From Skeletonema tropicum (taxonomy: Eukaryota; Bacillariophyta; Thalassiosirophyceae; Thalassiosirales; Thalassiosiraceae), in assembly GCA_037178625.1 (NCBI GenBank), contig CM074132.1, positions 1,736,001 to 1,800,000 of the forward strand: a DNA stretch of 64,000 nucleotides, written 5' to 3'. Numbering within the stretch: the stretch's first letter is position 1; each line of letters starts with the position of its first letter. This document shows, piece after piece, positions 46,858 to 56,738 of this stretch. The notes beneath the pieces are model-generated. The model did no database searches. It saw only the letters and a list, made by a program, of their open reading frames with translations, and was not told where the DNA came from. Position numbers and translations under genes: made by a program.

Positions 46858-47740
46858 ACCATCTTCGGCTCCCTCGTTGAATCCATCACTATCTACGTCT
46901 CCTTCATCAGAGCCTAGTGGACAACCATCTTCGACTCCTTCATTGAATCCATCGTTGTCTAGTGCTCCTTCTTCTGAACCAAGTGCACAACCATCTTCGG
47001 CTCCCTCGTTGAATCCATCACTATCTACGTCTCCTTCATCAGAGCCTAGTGGACAACCATCTTCGACTCCTTCATTGAATCCATCGTTGTCTAGTGCTCC
47101 TTCTTCTGAACCAAGTAGCCTTCCTTCATTGTCGAGCCAGCCTTCGTCAGAGCCTAGTTCGATTCCCTCCAGTGCTCCTTCTTCTGTGCCCAGTTTGACA
47201 CCTTCTGTATCGGGAGCACCATCTTCAACTCCGTCGTTGAATCCATCGGTATCTTTTTCTCCTTCATCAGAGCCGAGTTTCGTTCCCTCTTTGTCGACCC
47301 AGCCTTCGTCAGAGCCCAGTTCGATGCCTTCTCTAGAGCCTTCCTATGAAGGGTTTGGGAGAGACGAGTTTTTACTGTTGATTGGTCAATATATTGTTAC
47401 TCCGGATGGCAAAGTTTTGTTGATTTTTCAAAATGATGGGAATCTGGTATTGTACAACACCGAAATTCCTTCAGTACTTTGGGAATCTTTGAGTGTTGGG
47501 GATTTTGCCAAATTTGGAAGTGATGGTAACCTCGCCGTTGTTGAGAACCCTTCCACTACTATCTACACTTCAGGAATATCAGACCAAGGGCTTGTTTTGT
47601 ATTTACCTGGTTTACATCCGAGTGTGAATGTACTTCTTATATGTGCATCAAGGCTCAAGATGCTAGTACGGGCGTCATTACAGACTATTATGCCGTCCAA
47701 TCTGGGCAAGGTTTTGAAACATTAGCGGTATGCCCCTAAG
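46858..47740 (+). pseudogene. Lectin repeat protein, inverted third copy (5' missing, C-terminal frameshift)
   Basis: Opposite orientation to copies A and B. Only ~2 full 44-aa units follow the gap. Degenerate repeats come next, then the B-lectin domain (LLLIGQYIVTPDGKVLLIFQNDGNLVLY, with VLWES for VLWQS). One base is missing near 47613 (CCTGGTTTACATCCGAG against CCTGGTTACACATCTGAG), so the cysteine-bearing tail is replaced by an unrelated frame ending at 47725. Divergence from A and B is higher than between A and B, which argues against a pure assembly artefact. Confidence 0.75.
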
Positions 47741-48185
47741 GGTGAAGAGGATGTACCGTGACAAGTTGATAGACATTGTTCAGATATTGATTGCTGAGGC
47801 AGTCTATGAGAATATGTGTACAAAGACTTCGTGATAATAGAATATGTGGCTGTAACATTAATATTTTAGGACAGTGTTAACAGTAACTTTCTTTTGGTTG
47901 ACGTTCTCCTTCTCTTCACGGATACATCTATACTGACGATCACATATACACTCATGGCTGACTCCATCCGTAAAGCAATAGCCGATAAGCGAACAAGGAT
48001 GGAAGAGTTTGACTCTGGACGTATCGTTCACCTTATACTTTCGTTCTGTATTTGAATGGACTTTGAGCTGACGCTACGATATTGACGTGATACAAAAACC
48101 CCACGTGAAAGAAAACATCTTCACGTCAGCTCACGCTGCTTCCAATTTGGCCCAACAAGCATTCGCAAGAACCCCATGAAATATC
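47741..48185. repeat. 3' flank of the inverted lectin copy
   Basis: Reverse complement of about 39665-40100 of duplicon B, with point changes and small deletions (for example loss of GCCAACAACA near 48150). Homology ends near TGAAATATCC. Confidence 0.75.
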
Positions 48186-48985
48186 CTCGAGCGATTTGGC
48201 TCTAATTGGAAATCAAAACAACACAACTACCACAATGGGGGATCCTACATGAGCCCTGATCCTAGCACCTACTATACAAATTTTCGGGAGAACAGTTGCT
48301 TGCGCTTAGCAAAAGGCGCATCGGGATTACCCGTCAATAATAATTATCACCTAGTAATAATAATTGTTTTCGCCACCCCAGAATCCAGAATCAGATAATG
48401 CGGTAGTGATAATGCGAGCGGGTCGATTGAATATCGGGAGGAGGGTGTGGAATATAGGCTGACGTGAATATTACTGCCTGCCTAACAGCCTATTGTTGAT
48501 AGCTTTTATCGTCTTCTATTATTCCGGGATAGAAAACGCTCGTTGCTGACCAATATTAATAATTGGTTGCCCCACCGCCGAGTTGATGGTGTCGATCGTG
48601 GTCGCTACGAGGCTACGGCTGATGTCACCACCGTCTCTCCCTCGTATTGCTAATGGGATTGCAAGGGTCTTCCTCCCAACGCAAGGCGTTAAGGCGACAT
48701 AACTTTCGGATATCTACACGCGTGCTACATATTATACTAACTATCTCTAGAGAGAGAGGGCACGAGGCACGCACGAGGCAGGACATGGAGAGGACAACAG
48801 ACAACAGAAGATACAGACAAGGCGAGGGTAAATAAGCAGGGTTGGCGACGACGGATCCCGCCAAAAGTTTACGTATTATTAAAAAAGCTGAGTACCGTTA
48901 CCGTCTCGTCCGTAAACTGGAAAGCGAAAGTCAGTGCCGGTCCGAACAGGATGATCAGCACTAACCAAGCTAGCTGCGCAAGGCA
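48186..48985. other. Gene-free DNA
   Basis: No coding frame is supported. It contains AT-rich TAATAATAATTATCACC-type simple inverted motifs around 48335-48370. Nothing else is recognised. Confidence 0.5.
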
Positions 48986-49333
48986 CGGCAACCTGGTCAG
49001 CGTTGCCGCCGTTGAATTAGACCAAGTTAATAGCCGGATTATGGGACGATTGGTGGCTGATCGTTACTATGGATTATTTTGTATGTGTTGAAGCCCTCGC
49101 CGCTGCCAAATCCCCTGAGAGAAGGCAGCATGGAGGCAATATTAGGCGGTGACGTCCGGCGAGCGCCGCCCACTGCACAATGCTTATTGAACATCCCAAG
49201 GAGCGTTTCTGCTGAATTCAAGCACGATAACACAGACATAGTAATCCATAGTAACGATCAGCCACCGATCGGCCGATATTACGGTTGTTAACTTGGTCTA
49301 TTCCAGCGGCGGCAACGCTGACCATGGTTGCCG
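48986..49333. mobile_element. 348-bp MITE with ~95-bp imperfect TIRs
   Basis: CGGCAACCTGGTCAGCGTTG...GACCAAGTTAA...GTGGCTGATCGTTACTATGG at 48986-49078 recurs inverted at about 49238-49333. The TIRs together make up more than half of the element. The core (CTCGCCGCTGCC...GGCGGTGACGTCC) is GC-rich and non-coding. Superfamily is not assigned; a candidate TSD was not established. Confidence 0.7.
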
Positions 49334-50183
49334 GCAGAGAGTGTTCAATTTGAGCTTACAATGACGGAGATCGGGCGGGCAACCGAGACTCAATGAAGGC
49401 AAGCGAGACTCAATTATAGGGATCTCAAAGTCGTAACGAAACTTTTACTTAGGAAAATTTGATGCCGTTTCTGGATCACTGCGGATCATATGAGCGATAC
49501 GTCGGAACATGTTACAGATCGCTAAATTCGAATACCGGTTAGCGGACGAGATGGTAAATTGAATTTGAAATTTCACAAAACGACGCCAACCCTGCTTATT
49601 TACCCTTGGATACAGATACTTAGAAGGAGAAGAAGACAAGAAGTGAGCTAGCTTACTGGCTAATTACGGGACCATGACAGACCAGATCCTGGTATAGTCT
49701 ATCGTGGCGTGAAAATAGTATGAGGTATGAGACAGCTATGGTAGCTGTAAGTAGGCGATTAAGTTTACACTGTTATCGTCTGAACGTCACCCAAATGCCA
49801 TTTTTTATGAAACTGTTGTGGTGTGGCCGCTTTCCTCCAATTCAAATTTAAATTGACGGAACTTCTCTTGTTCTTGGTTCGCATGCACCGACCAGCGGCT
49901 CAGATTCCTGGCTGGAACCTGGACCTGGAACCAAACAAATGTCAACTTGGTCACGTCCTTCTGACCTTTAACCCGGTGGAATTCTATCCATGGGGGTGGG
50001 CACGACATGTTGCCCTCGGTGAGCATGAGTTTGAGGATAAATTTCATTACCTACACTAACACATCCCGCTAGCATATCTTTTTTGTCCTTTGCAGGTCCT
50101 ACGTCAGTTTACGTCGTCAGGATGGATCAGGGCAAGATGAGTGGTGCTGCTAAGTTGAATGCTACGACCTACTAACGCAATCT
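49334..50183. other. Gene-free DNA
   Basis: Short open frames exist on both strands (for example 49823-50059) but show no recognisable domain. No RNA gene is seen. Confidence 0.45.
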
Positions 50184-50460
50184 CTCTCGCCCCTTTAGCT
50201 AATCTTTGTCCCTTCTAGGGCCTTAGAAAGTGTTATCTGGGCAAGTGAAATTACGCTCCAGAGTCCTCCAGAGAAGTTAATCTCTTCGATTCCTTTTAGC
50301 CAATCTCTGTCCCTTCCTGGGCCTTAGAAGTGTTATCTGGGCAGATGAGAATCGCTCTCTGTGAAGGTCGATCTCTTCAATTCCTTTTAGCTAATCTTTG
50401 TCCCTTCGGGGCCTTAGAAGTGTTATCTGGACAGTTGAGAACTGCAACTGCTCTCCAGAA
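50184..50460. repeat. ~91-101 bp tandem repeat, three copies
   Basis: The motif TTTAGCTAATCTTTGTCCCTT...GGGCCTTAGAAGTGTTATCTGG begins at about 50194, 50295 and 50386. Non-coding. Confidence 0.8.
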
Positions 50461-50740
50461 GAGCTAGTCGACAAAACAGCGCTATCAAGATATACTTAGG
50501 CAAGCCAGAAGAAGAATATTGACGAATCGCATCGTGAGTGAAATCGACGTACCGATACCCCCTGCCAAAGCGCGCAGGTTTTCGGTTATCGGGTTCCGCG
50601 TACAGGTACAGGGTTCCTGTACCGTACATAAAAATATGCAAGCATCGGGTTCCTAGTGCTTCATACGTCGTGGGTGAATCTAAACGCCTGCTGTTAGGGG
50701 CTGAAGATGTCATCCTTCGGGATGTCATTAGTAAGCCCCT

Positions 50741-50797
50741 TTTATTTCCCGACGCACGAAGATGGCTACGCCATCTTCAAGTGCTTCGGGAAATAAA
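50741..50797. other. Long near-perfect hairpin
   Basis: TTTATTTCCCGA...GAAGATGGC, loop TAC, GCCATCTTC...TCGGGAAATAAA. About 25 paired positions with one small bulge and one mismatch. It could be a structured RNA or the remnant of a very short inverted-repeat element. Confidence 0.6.
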
Positions 50798-51179
50798 CTT
50801 GAACAGCTGAACTTGGGGAAGTTCAATTCCGTGTGGCACTGGGGTCACAGCTTGTTCGAACATCTTCACGAATGCTGACGTGGACGAGTTGAACGTTTTG
50901 CTCTGCCACTGATGAAGGCAAAAAGCCGAAATCAATGCTCTCATTGATTTGGTAAACAAGCACCTCGGAAGTAATAGGATAAAGATTCAATTATTGTTGA
51001 GTACTTCAGGGCTCTCCAGTACATTATCGTTTTATTTTACAACTTACACTGACAAACCGACTGATGGTGAGGAATGAGGAAGCGACTATGCAGCAGCAGC
51101 AGCAGCACACGATTGGGAGAATAGAAATAGGGCAAAGAAGGAGACGTTGAAAGACAGCAGGATTGTCCACCATTTATGA

Positions 51180-52158
51180 GAGGAAAGATGAGTCATCAGT
51201 ATGGTAGGTATTAAAGTTTGGGCGTATCAACCGATGCGTCTGATAAAACCAACTGCACGTGACTCATCGGACCAACCTGCAGTGGACGCTCCAGAAGAAA
51301 GCGGCCGACACCTATTGGGGCCACAACGCCTCCCTAAACAACCTACTCCTATTATCACATCGCCTCCTCGCGATAAAAATGTAGTAGGTAAGTAATCATT
51401 TTCTGTGTCTATTTCATCTGCTATACAAAATAATGTTGTTACTTACTCCTATGAATTTCCGGAAACAACTCCACACACACAGGTCTCCACTCCCAATCTC
51501 CTCCAATTGGCGTCAGCGTTTTTCTGATTATTTATCAGCGTTTATTTATCAGCTTTCTGTCTGTTGGTATTGGTAGCGGATGGCATTGACACATTTATGA
51601 TTTCCTGGGGTGATGGACAACTCATTAATCCTGTTTGAATGCTTTTTTCTGTAATGAGTGTGATTCCATCACCCCTCTAAATCTATTGTGTCGTTTGTGC
51701 CGTCGGTAGTTAGAGTCAGTTGCGTACGGTCTTTCAACTGTGGGATTCCATCAAGTGAGTAGCAGACTAACTGATGCAGCATCTATTATGAATGAGATCT
51801 ATTTGAGGAGGAGGGAGCATCTAAGAGTCACTTTTGGGCGGTTGATTTATCATTGGTAGATGAGCTTAAAATGTGAGTACATTATATAATGATTCGCCTG
51901 TGAGTGCAATCAATTTGTCTCAACACCTAACCACCACGCCCTCTCATCATCCGCCATGAATTCAACCACAATAATCATGACAGCACCGTTGCATGCGAAC
52001 GTGGAGAAGAACTGACTTGAGACGAAAGGTTTGTCCATTGTTGAGAGGAAAAATGAGTCATCAGGAGTGGGTGTTAAAGTTTTGGCGTCTCAACCGATGC
52101 GTCGAATAAAACCAACTGCACGTGACTCTTCGTACCGACCTGCAATGGACACTCTTGA
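51180..52158 (+). repeat. ~115-bp direct repeat (51180-51294 and 52044-52158), possible exon-like pair
   Basis: Both copies read GAGGAAA(G/A)ATGAGTCATCAG...AACCGATGCGTC...AACCAACTGCACGTGACTC. Translations share QPMRxIKPTARDSS..PA.D. Each is followed 90-100 bp later by GGTAAG, which resembles a splice donor. They may be duplicated exons of a decayed gene or the ends of an unknown element. No product is assigned. Confidence 0.4.
51395..52043. other. Gene-free DNA with a short inverted-repeat element
   Basis: GGGGTGATGGA at about 51610 and TCCATCACCCC at about 51665 form an ~11-bp inverted pair bounding ~67 bp. Otherwise nothing is recognised. Confidence 0.4.
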
Positions 52159-53178
52159 TGTTATTCTGTACCGTTGCACGCGAAGAATTTGGGCGGATCG
52201 GAAAAAGGTAAGAGTTCATTTTTGAAACATCAACACACATTTCTCCACACAATTCAAGTTTATGATGAAATACTCACGAATGATAACATGCTTCAGCGTC
52301 TACGTCATATATCACCGATTACATCAATAACACGACCCCTTCAGCTGCATATGTGTCGATGATCCTTCAACAAAAGTTATTGCTCCAGTTTGAAATGAAT
52401 GTACGTCTGCCTCAGTCTGGTGACGTATTGTAGAGAGAGGAAGAAGACAACCCTTTCAACAGGGTCGGCGATAATCTGACACGACTTATCAGCTGCTGCA
52501 ATTGGGTTGTACCATCAAGAGATGAAACAACACTGCTGGAAAACGGAAAACGGATGCAATTCCGCTCTGTTTGGTGTTGTCTAACCACGTCTTCAGTCTT
52601 CTCCGGTTATTTACGACATCTGTCTCTGTCAAACGTCTGCACGTCACCCCAATCAAATTCCGGCAGGCCTGGTGAGACTTTCTCCCTCAGGAGAAACGAG
52701 AAACACACAACACCACGCTCTGTGCCTATATATACCATATGTACATACTTAATGATTTTTATATATTAGTTGGATTCCCAATTATTGGATCAGAGACAGT
52801 TCAATACACGCTGTGACATAGGCTAGGATGTTTCTATTCTCACCTCAAAATCTCGGGAAGTGGATTGAAAATGTAATGAATATCTATATACTCCCTCTGT
52901 CCCAAAAAAAAGTGTCCATTTGAAGTACAGAAAATAATTTTCGCGTAATCGTACTATTCCTACAAGTACAAAGTGATCTGTCTACACGTTAGTTTTTGCA
53001 TTAGGGTTAGGTTTAAGGTTAAATTTACCTCTTTTTCAACAATATGAGCACAAATAATCGCTTAACAACCTCCAATCCACAAATAAGCGGATCCGCCGTG
53101 AAATTAGCTTTCCAACGATGTGCGCTAGCAATTTTATCGACTAAAATTGAGCTTATTCTGACGCAGTCTTCTAGATGG
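52159..53178. other. Gene-poor DNA with a mariner/Stowaway-like end
   Basis: TATA-CTCCCTCTGTCCCAAAA at 52887-52907 resembles the CTCCCTCCGTCCC terminal repeat of plant Stowaway/mariner elements. A matching inverted end was not found up to 53178. No gene is seen. Confidence 0.35.
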
Positions 53179-53273
53179 TCACAGGTAGACTTGGCCCGCA
53201 CGAAATCGGATCTCGTCACACCTGTCTTTCTCCTTCTCTTTCTTCCGGCTTCTCGCATCGCTCTGGTCGTTAG
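53179..53273 (+). repeat. YR-retrotransposon 95-bp direct repeat, left
   Basis: 94/95 identical to 62353-62447 (the difference is GTCACACC against GTCTCACC). It contains ACAGGT...ACCTGT inverted hexamers. Confidence 0.85.
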
Positions 53274-53384
53274 GGACAGACAGAAGGGATGTTGAGAGAG
53301 AGAGAACAGCCATGGACATTGTTCATCAAGCACCAATATCGTGTAGAACAATCCTATAGCTCAGCTAATCTTTTTTTTGCTACC

Positions 53385-56185
53385 ATGTCGGTCAACACCA
53401 ACGGTAAGTCAATTCAAAGTCAGCATAGTAAAATCGGCCTCTATCAGCCAATCCCTATCGGTCTTTACGGCCCCAATATCTTGGCATTCTGCCAATGGCC
53501 TCTATCAGCCAACCCCTATCGGTCTATAACGGCCCCAATATCTTGGCATTCTGCCAATGGCCTCTATCAGCCAACCCCTATCGGTCTATAACGGCCCCAA
53601 TATCTTGGCAGTCTGCCAATGGCCTCTATCAGCCAACCCCTATCGGTCTATAACGGCCCCAACATCTCGATCAGCCTGGTCAGGCTTTTTTCTCGGCATG
53701 ATATCTGCCACTTCTCTATCGGTCCGTGAGACCAGCTCTTTCTGACCTTTCGGTCTTTTTTAATTCGTCGGGGGGGACTGCAGCAACCCTTAGGGGTTGG
53801 GGGCGCCCAGAATATATATCAAGGGGGATGTTTCAGCGTCTAAAAATCACGATCATATGCCCTAACTTGACCATATCCATAAGAAATATTTTCTCACCTC
53901 TTATTCTCTACCAACTTTTCATCGGCTAAATTTTTTATTCTTCAGCCATTTCTACTATCGGAGCGGGAGGTTCCCTCACGGCTTCCAAAGACACATTGTC
54001 AACCCCTGCCTTCAAGAAAGCAGTTCTCCGCCAGTTTGGAGGGACAGGATAAGGGACGCCTCGCAACCATGACCGATCACTCATTGGTTTGTGGCATCTC
54101 CTTGATCACTATGTCACCCGATGGTTCGTTCGAATTAACTCATGGCACCCTCCCCTTTTACGATCCAGAGGGCGACCAGTTCGTGGGAAACTTAAGCACA
54201 CGGGCTACTAAGGATCAACCAGCGGTGGCACCTGTCAATATTTGCAACCTCTTCTACACTGTCGTGGATAAGAAGGATTGGGATGATGATAGCGAGTTTC
54301 CATTCGGTCCGCCATTCTTGGGGAATAAATTTCCTTGTTTGGCTTCTCATCTAGATGGGGGAAAGACGTACGTTATTGTTGCAGCTAATATCGGTTTTAT
54401 TACTGGTTGGGGAGCGAAGTTTGTCGTCACGGGGAAGTTGTCTGATGATGTTACTCAGTTTCTGACGACCATTCATCCTTTGGCACCAAAGTGGAAGAAG
54501 TTAGTCTCAAACCACAAGAAGGTGTTGGGGGAGGCGGTTCTTGCTAACTTGAAGGAGTTGGCCTCTGTTCTTCCCACTCTTCCGTCCAACGTCACGGTGG
54601 AATCCCACCCCTTTTATGCGTGGTCCTTTCTTAGCCCCGCAGATCAGCAGAGGTATGAGGATGCGTGTACTCGAAACACTGATAACTTGGCGCCTTTTTT
54701 GGCCCCTACTAATCCTTTGGGGGGAACCATCACCTTGGGAGGAGCAGTTAGTGGAGCCGGGGGGATATCGAGGAGGTTTCAGCGTTGGGCACACCCAAGC
54801 AGGCTCTCCCAGAGCCTTCCGACGGGGAAAAGCGTCTGGCTTCTTACACGATTTTTGGAGCACGCTACCAAGAGAGATCGGATGGCACCAGAGTGTTCAC
54901 GCCACCTACTTTCCGCGAAGACGTGGAGTCTATTATTCCCAGTAAACAAAAAACATGGGCAGCTTCACAGCTTGCGGACTTGGGGAAAGAACAGATGCAG
55001 GCCAACAGCGATAGTCGGGACCGTCTCATCCATCCAGCTAATATTACAGCGTGGGAGGATGATGCCCAACAGAGTTTTCTTCTCTACCTCAAACCCGCGG
55101 GAGAGTTTCAGTCAATGAAAGCCATGTCAACCACAAAGAGGGGTCTTACGGCGCTTTTCTTCTTGACAGATACGGCAGACGTTCGAAAGCAACGTGAACA
55201 AAATTCGGAAAGCAAGGATCAACGGGTCTTGGAAAATATGAGGGAAGAGCATGATGCAAAAAGGACTAAGGTGGATACATCAATTCTGGTGGTGAATAAC
55301 TTATCTTACCTCGGGCAGCTCCTCACTCTCCTTTCCAATTGCGTTTTACTTTGTATGACGGTGTATGAGTATGATGCTACAAAGAATGAGGCAGATGCAC
55401 CCCTTCTTCATTCGATGGCGTACCAGTTCGAGGACGTGATCGTGTCTAAGCCGTTCAAGCTGTGGTACGATCTGTTGGATCATTACTACAAGGTGGCCTT
55501 TCAATATTGGTTGTTAGAGAGAATCAATGCCATTCTTCAAGAAATTCTAAAGATGGCCAACGCGGTGACTCATCATTCGAAGGTATGTAGGAAACAATTC
55601 TCTTCTATCTTACCGGACAAACACGATCATATCGATAATCTCATCACCCTAGCGGTGGGGACTATTACAGAGTGGATTTCTACGGGGGCTAGGACTGTTC
55701 AACAGAATCACTTGTTCTTGAGTTCAATTTTTTATCAGAAACATACTGCTCAAAAGTTAAAGGAACAAGCTAATGAGGTCGCTGCGGCTGCAGCAGCTCG
55801 GCTGAACCAAAAGACGCCACACACTCCTTGTGCTCCCCACACGCCAAAAGCTTTCACCCCGGGGTCGGGCAAGAGTGTCCCACCCCCAAAGGTTCATCGG
55901 AAAGTTGGTGAAATCATTCAGAGCAGCAGTAACGAACTTCCAGATTTTCCTCAGAAGGTGCTACCCGATCGCGCAAAAATTAATTGGTTGTGCATAGCTC
56001 ATGTCAAGGACGGTACAGCAGGTTGTCGTTTTCCAAACTGCCCATTTGATCATCCTGCTTCCATCACAGACTGGCATCCGCAGATTCTCGAGGCATGCTG
56101 CGTTCTTGTAGATTCGAATTCGAATTTGTCTTGGAACAAAGCTGTCATTCCGTCTCATCTTTGGGCGAAACTCAAGATCGAATGA
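53385..56185 (+). pseudogene. Gag-like ORF1 with a 542-bp 5' intron and CCCH zinc finger
   Basis: Exon 1 (53385-53403) encodes MSVNTN plus one base; the intron is 53404-53945 (GTAAGT...TTTTTTATTCTTCAG); exon 2 starts 53946 and reads AISTIGAGGSLTASKDTLSTPAFKKAVLRQFGG. An extra G in GGG near 54041 shifts the frame into QDKGRLATMTDHSLVCGIS..., and a missing G in the G6 run at 54756-54761 shifts it back into DIEEVSALGTPKQALPEP.... The 3' part is helical, with an Ala-rich segment (EVAAAAAARL) and C-x10-C-x4-C-x3-H (WLCIAH...GCRFPNCPFDHP), a CCCH finger fit for nucleic-acid binding. TGA (56183-56185) is followed in the same frame by the Ser-rich start of ORF2. No match to a named gag family is claimed. 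Confidence 0.6.
53437..53667. repeat. 62-bp tandem repeat, ~3.7 copies, in the ORF1 intron
   Basis: Unit CCTCTATCAGCCAACCCC...GGCCCCAATATCTTGGCA, starting at about 53438, 53499, 53561 and 53623. It lies wholly inside the proposed intron. Confidence 0.9.
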
Positions 56186-56392
56186 CTATCTTGCCCCAAC
56201 GTGCCAGTATCTTCTAAGTCTAAGTCCCAGTCAACTACTTCTCGGTCATTGTTATCATCAACGTCTGGGAGGGCAGTGGCATCCGCACACCGCCGCGTTC
56301 TTCCGCATAAGTCTTCGTTACGTCCTTCATCATATAAGCCTCCTCCAGTTTTTCATAATTCATCATCATCCAAATCATCACCTTCAACTAGG

Positions 56393-56406
56393 TCTCGAAC
56401 AAACCA
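56393..56406. repeat. SINE target-site duplication, left
   Basis: TCTCGAACAAACCA, identical to 56725-56738. Removing the insert plus one copy restores a continuous Ser-rich frame. Confidence 0.85.
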
Positions 56407-56724
56407 AAAAAAAAATTAACGGAAATCTTAAAGTACGTCATGGTTGGCCCTCCAGGGGCGAAATTATCTACAATTATCTAGAGCAATGTCACAAGTTACT
56501 ACCCTTCGAGTGTAATTAAGCAAATAACCAACAGTTTTTCCATCACCCCGGAATTAGCAAAGAGGCAGTGATATGAAATTCCAAACCAAGTAATGGTCTT
56601 TTTTCCCAGATCGCACTCCGAGCTGCGACACCTCAAACAGCCAGGATTTGGCACGGGGGAGACTCGAACCCAAGACCCCGAACCAGAAGAGAGGCGGTGA
56701 TACCACTACACCACACCACCTCCC
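56407..56724 (-). mobile_element. tRNA-derived SINE (318 bp) with LINE-matching 3' tail
   Basis: Read on the minus strand: a head with an A-box-like TGGTGTAGTGG (56703-56713) and a B-box GGTTCGAGTCT (56660-56670) 32 nt apart, an internal Pol III promoter layout; a body; then GATAATTTCGCCCCTGGAGGG...GACGTACTTTAAGATTTCC and a T-rich end. A 14-bp TSD flanks it. Its last ~55 nt align with the 3' end of the LINE at 8362-10514, including the GCCC(CTGGA)GGGC hairpin, and GGAGTGCGATCTGGGA (56604-56619) matches LINE 10381-10396. The parent tRNA could not be named because the cloverleaf is too diverged. Confidence 0.8.
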
Positions 56725-56738
56725 TCTCGAACAAACCA
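56725..56738. repeat. SINE target-site duplication, right
   Basis: TCTCGAACAAACCA, identical to 56393-56406. Confidence 0.85.

Noticed and set aside
54756..54762. Programmed -1 frameshift at GGGGGGA in gag-like ORF1
   Set aside because: The incoming frame is GGG GGG ATA, not the XXY YYZ register needed; a lost G is simpler, given similar breaks at other G runs.
56640..56724. Functional tRNA gene on the minus strand
   Set aside because: A and B boxes are present but no good cloverleaf forms; TSD and tail show it is a SINE head.
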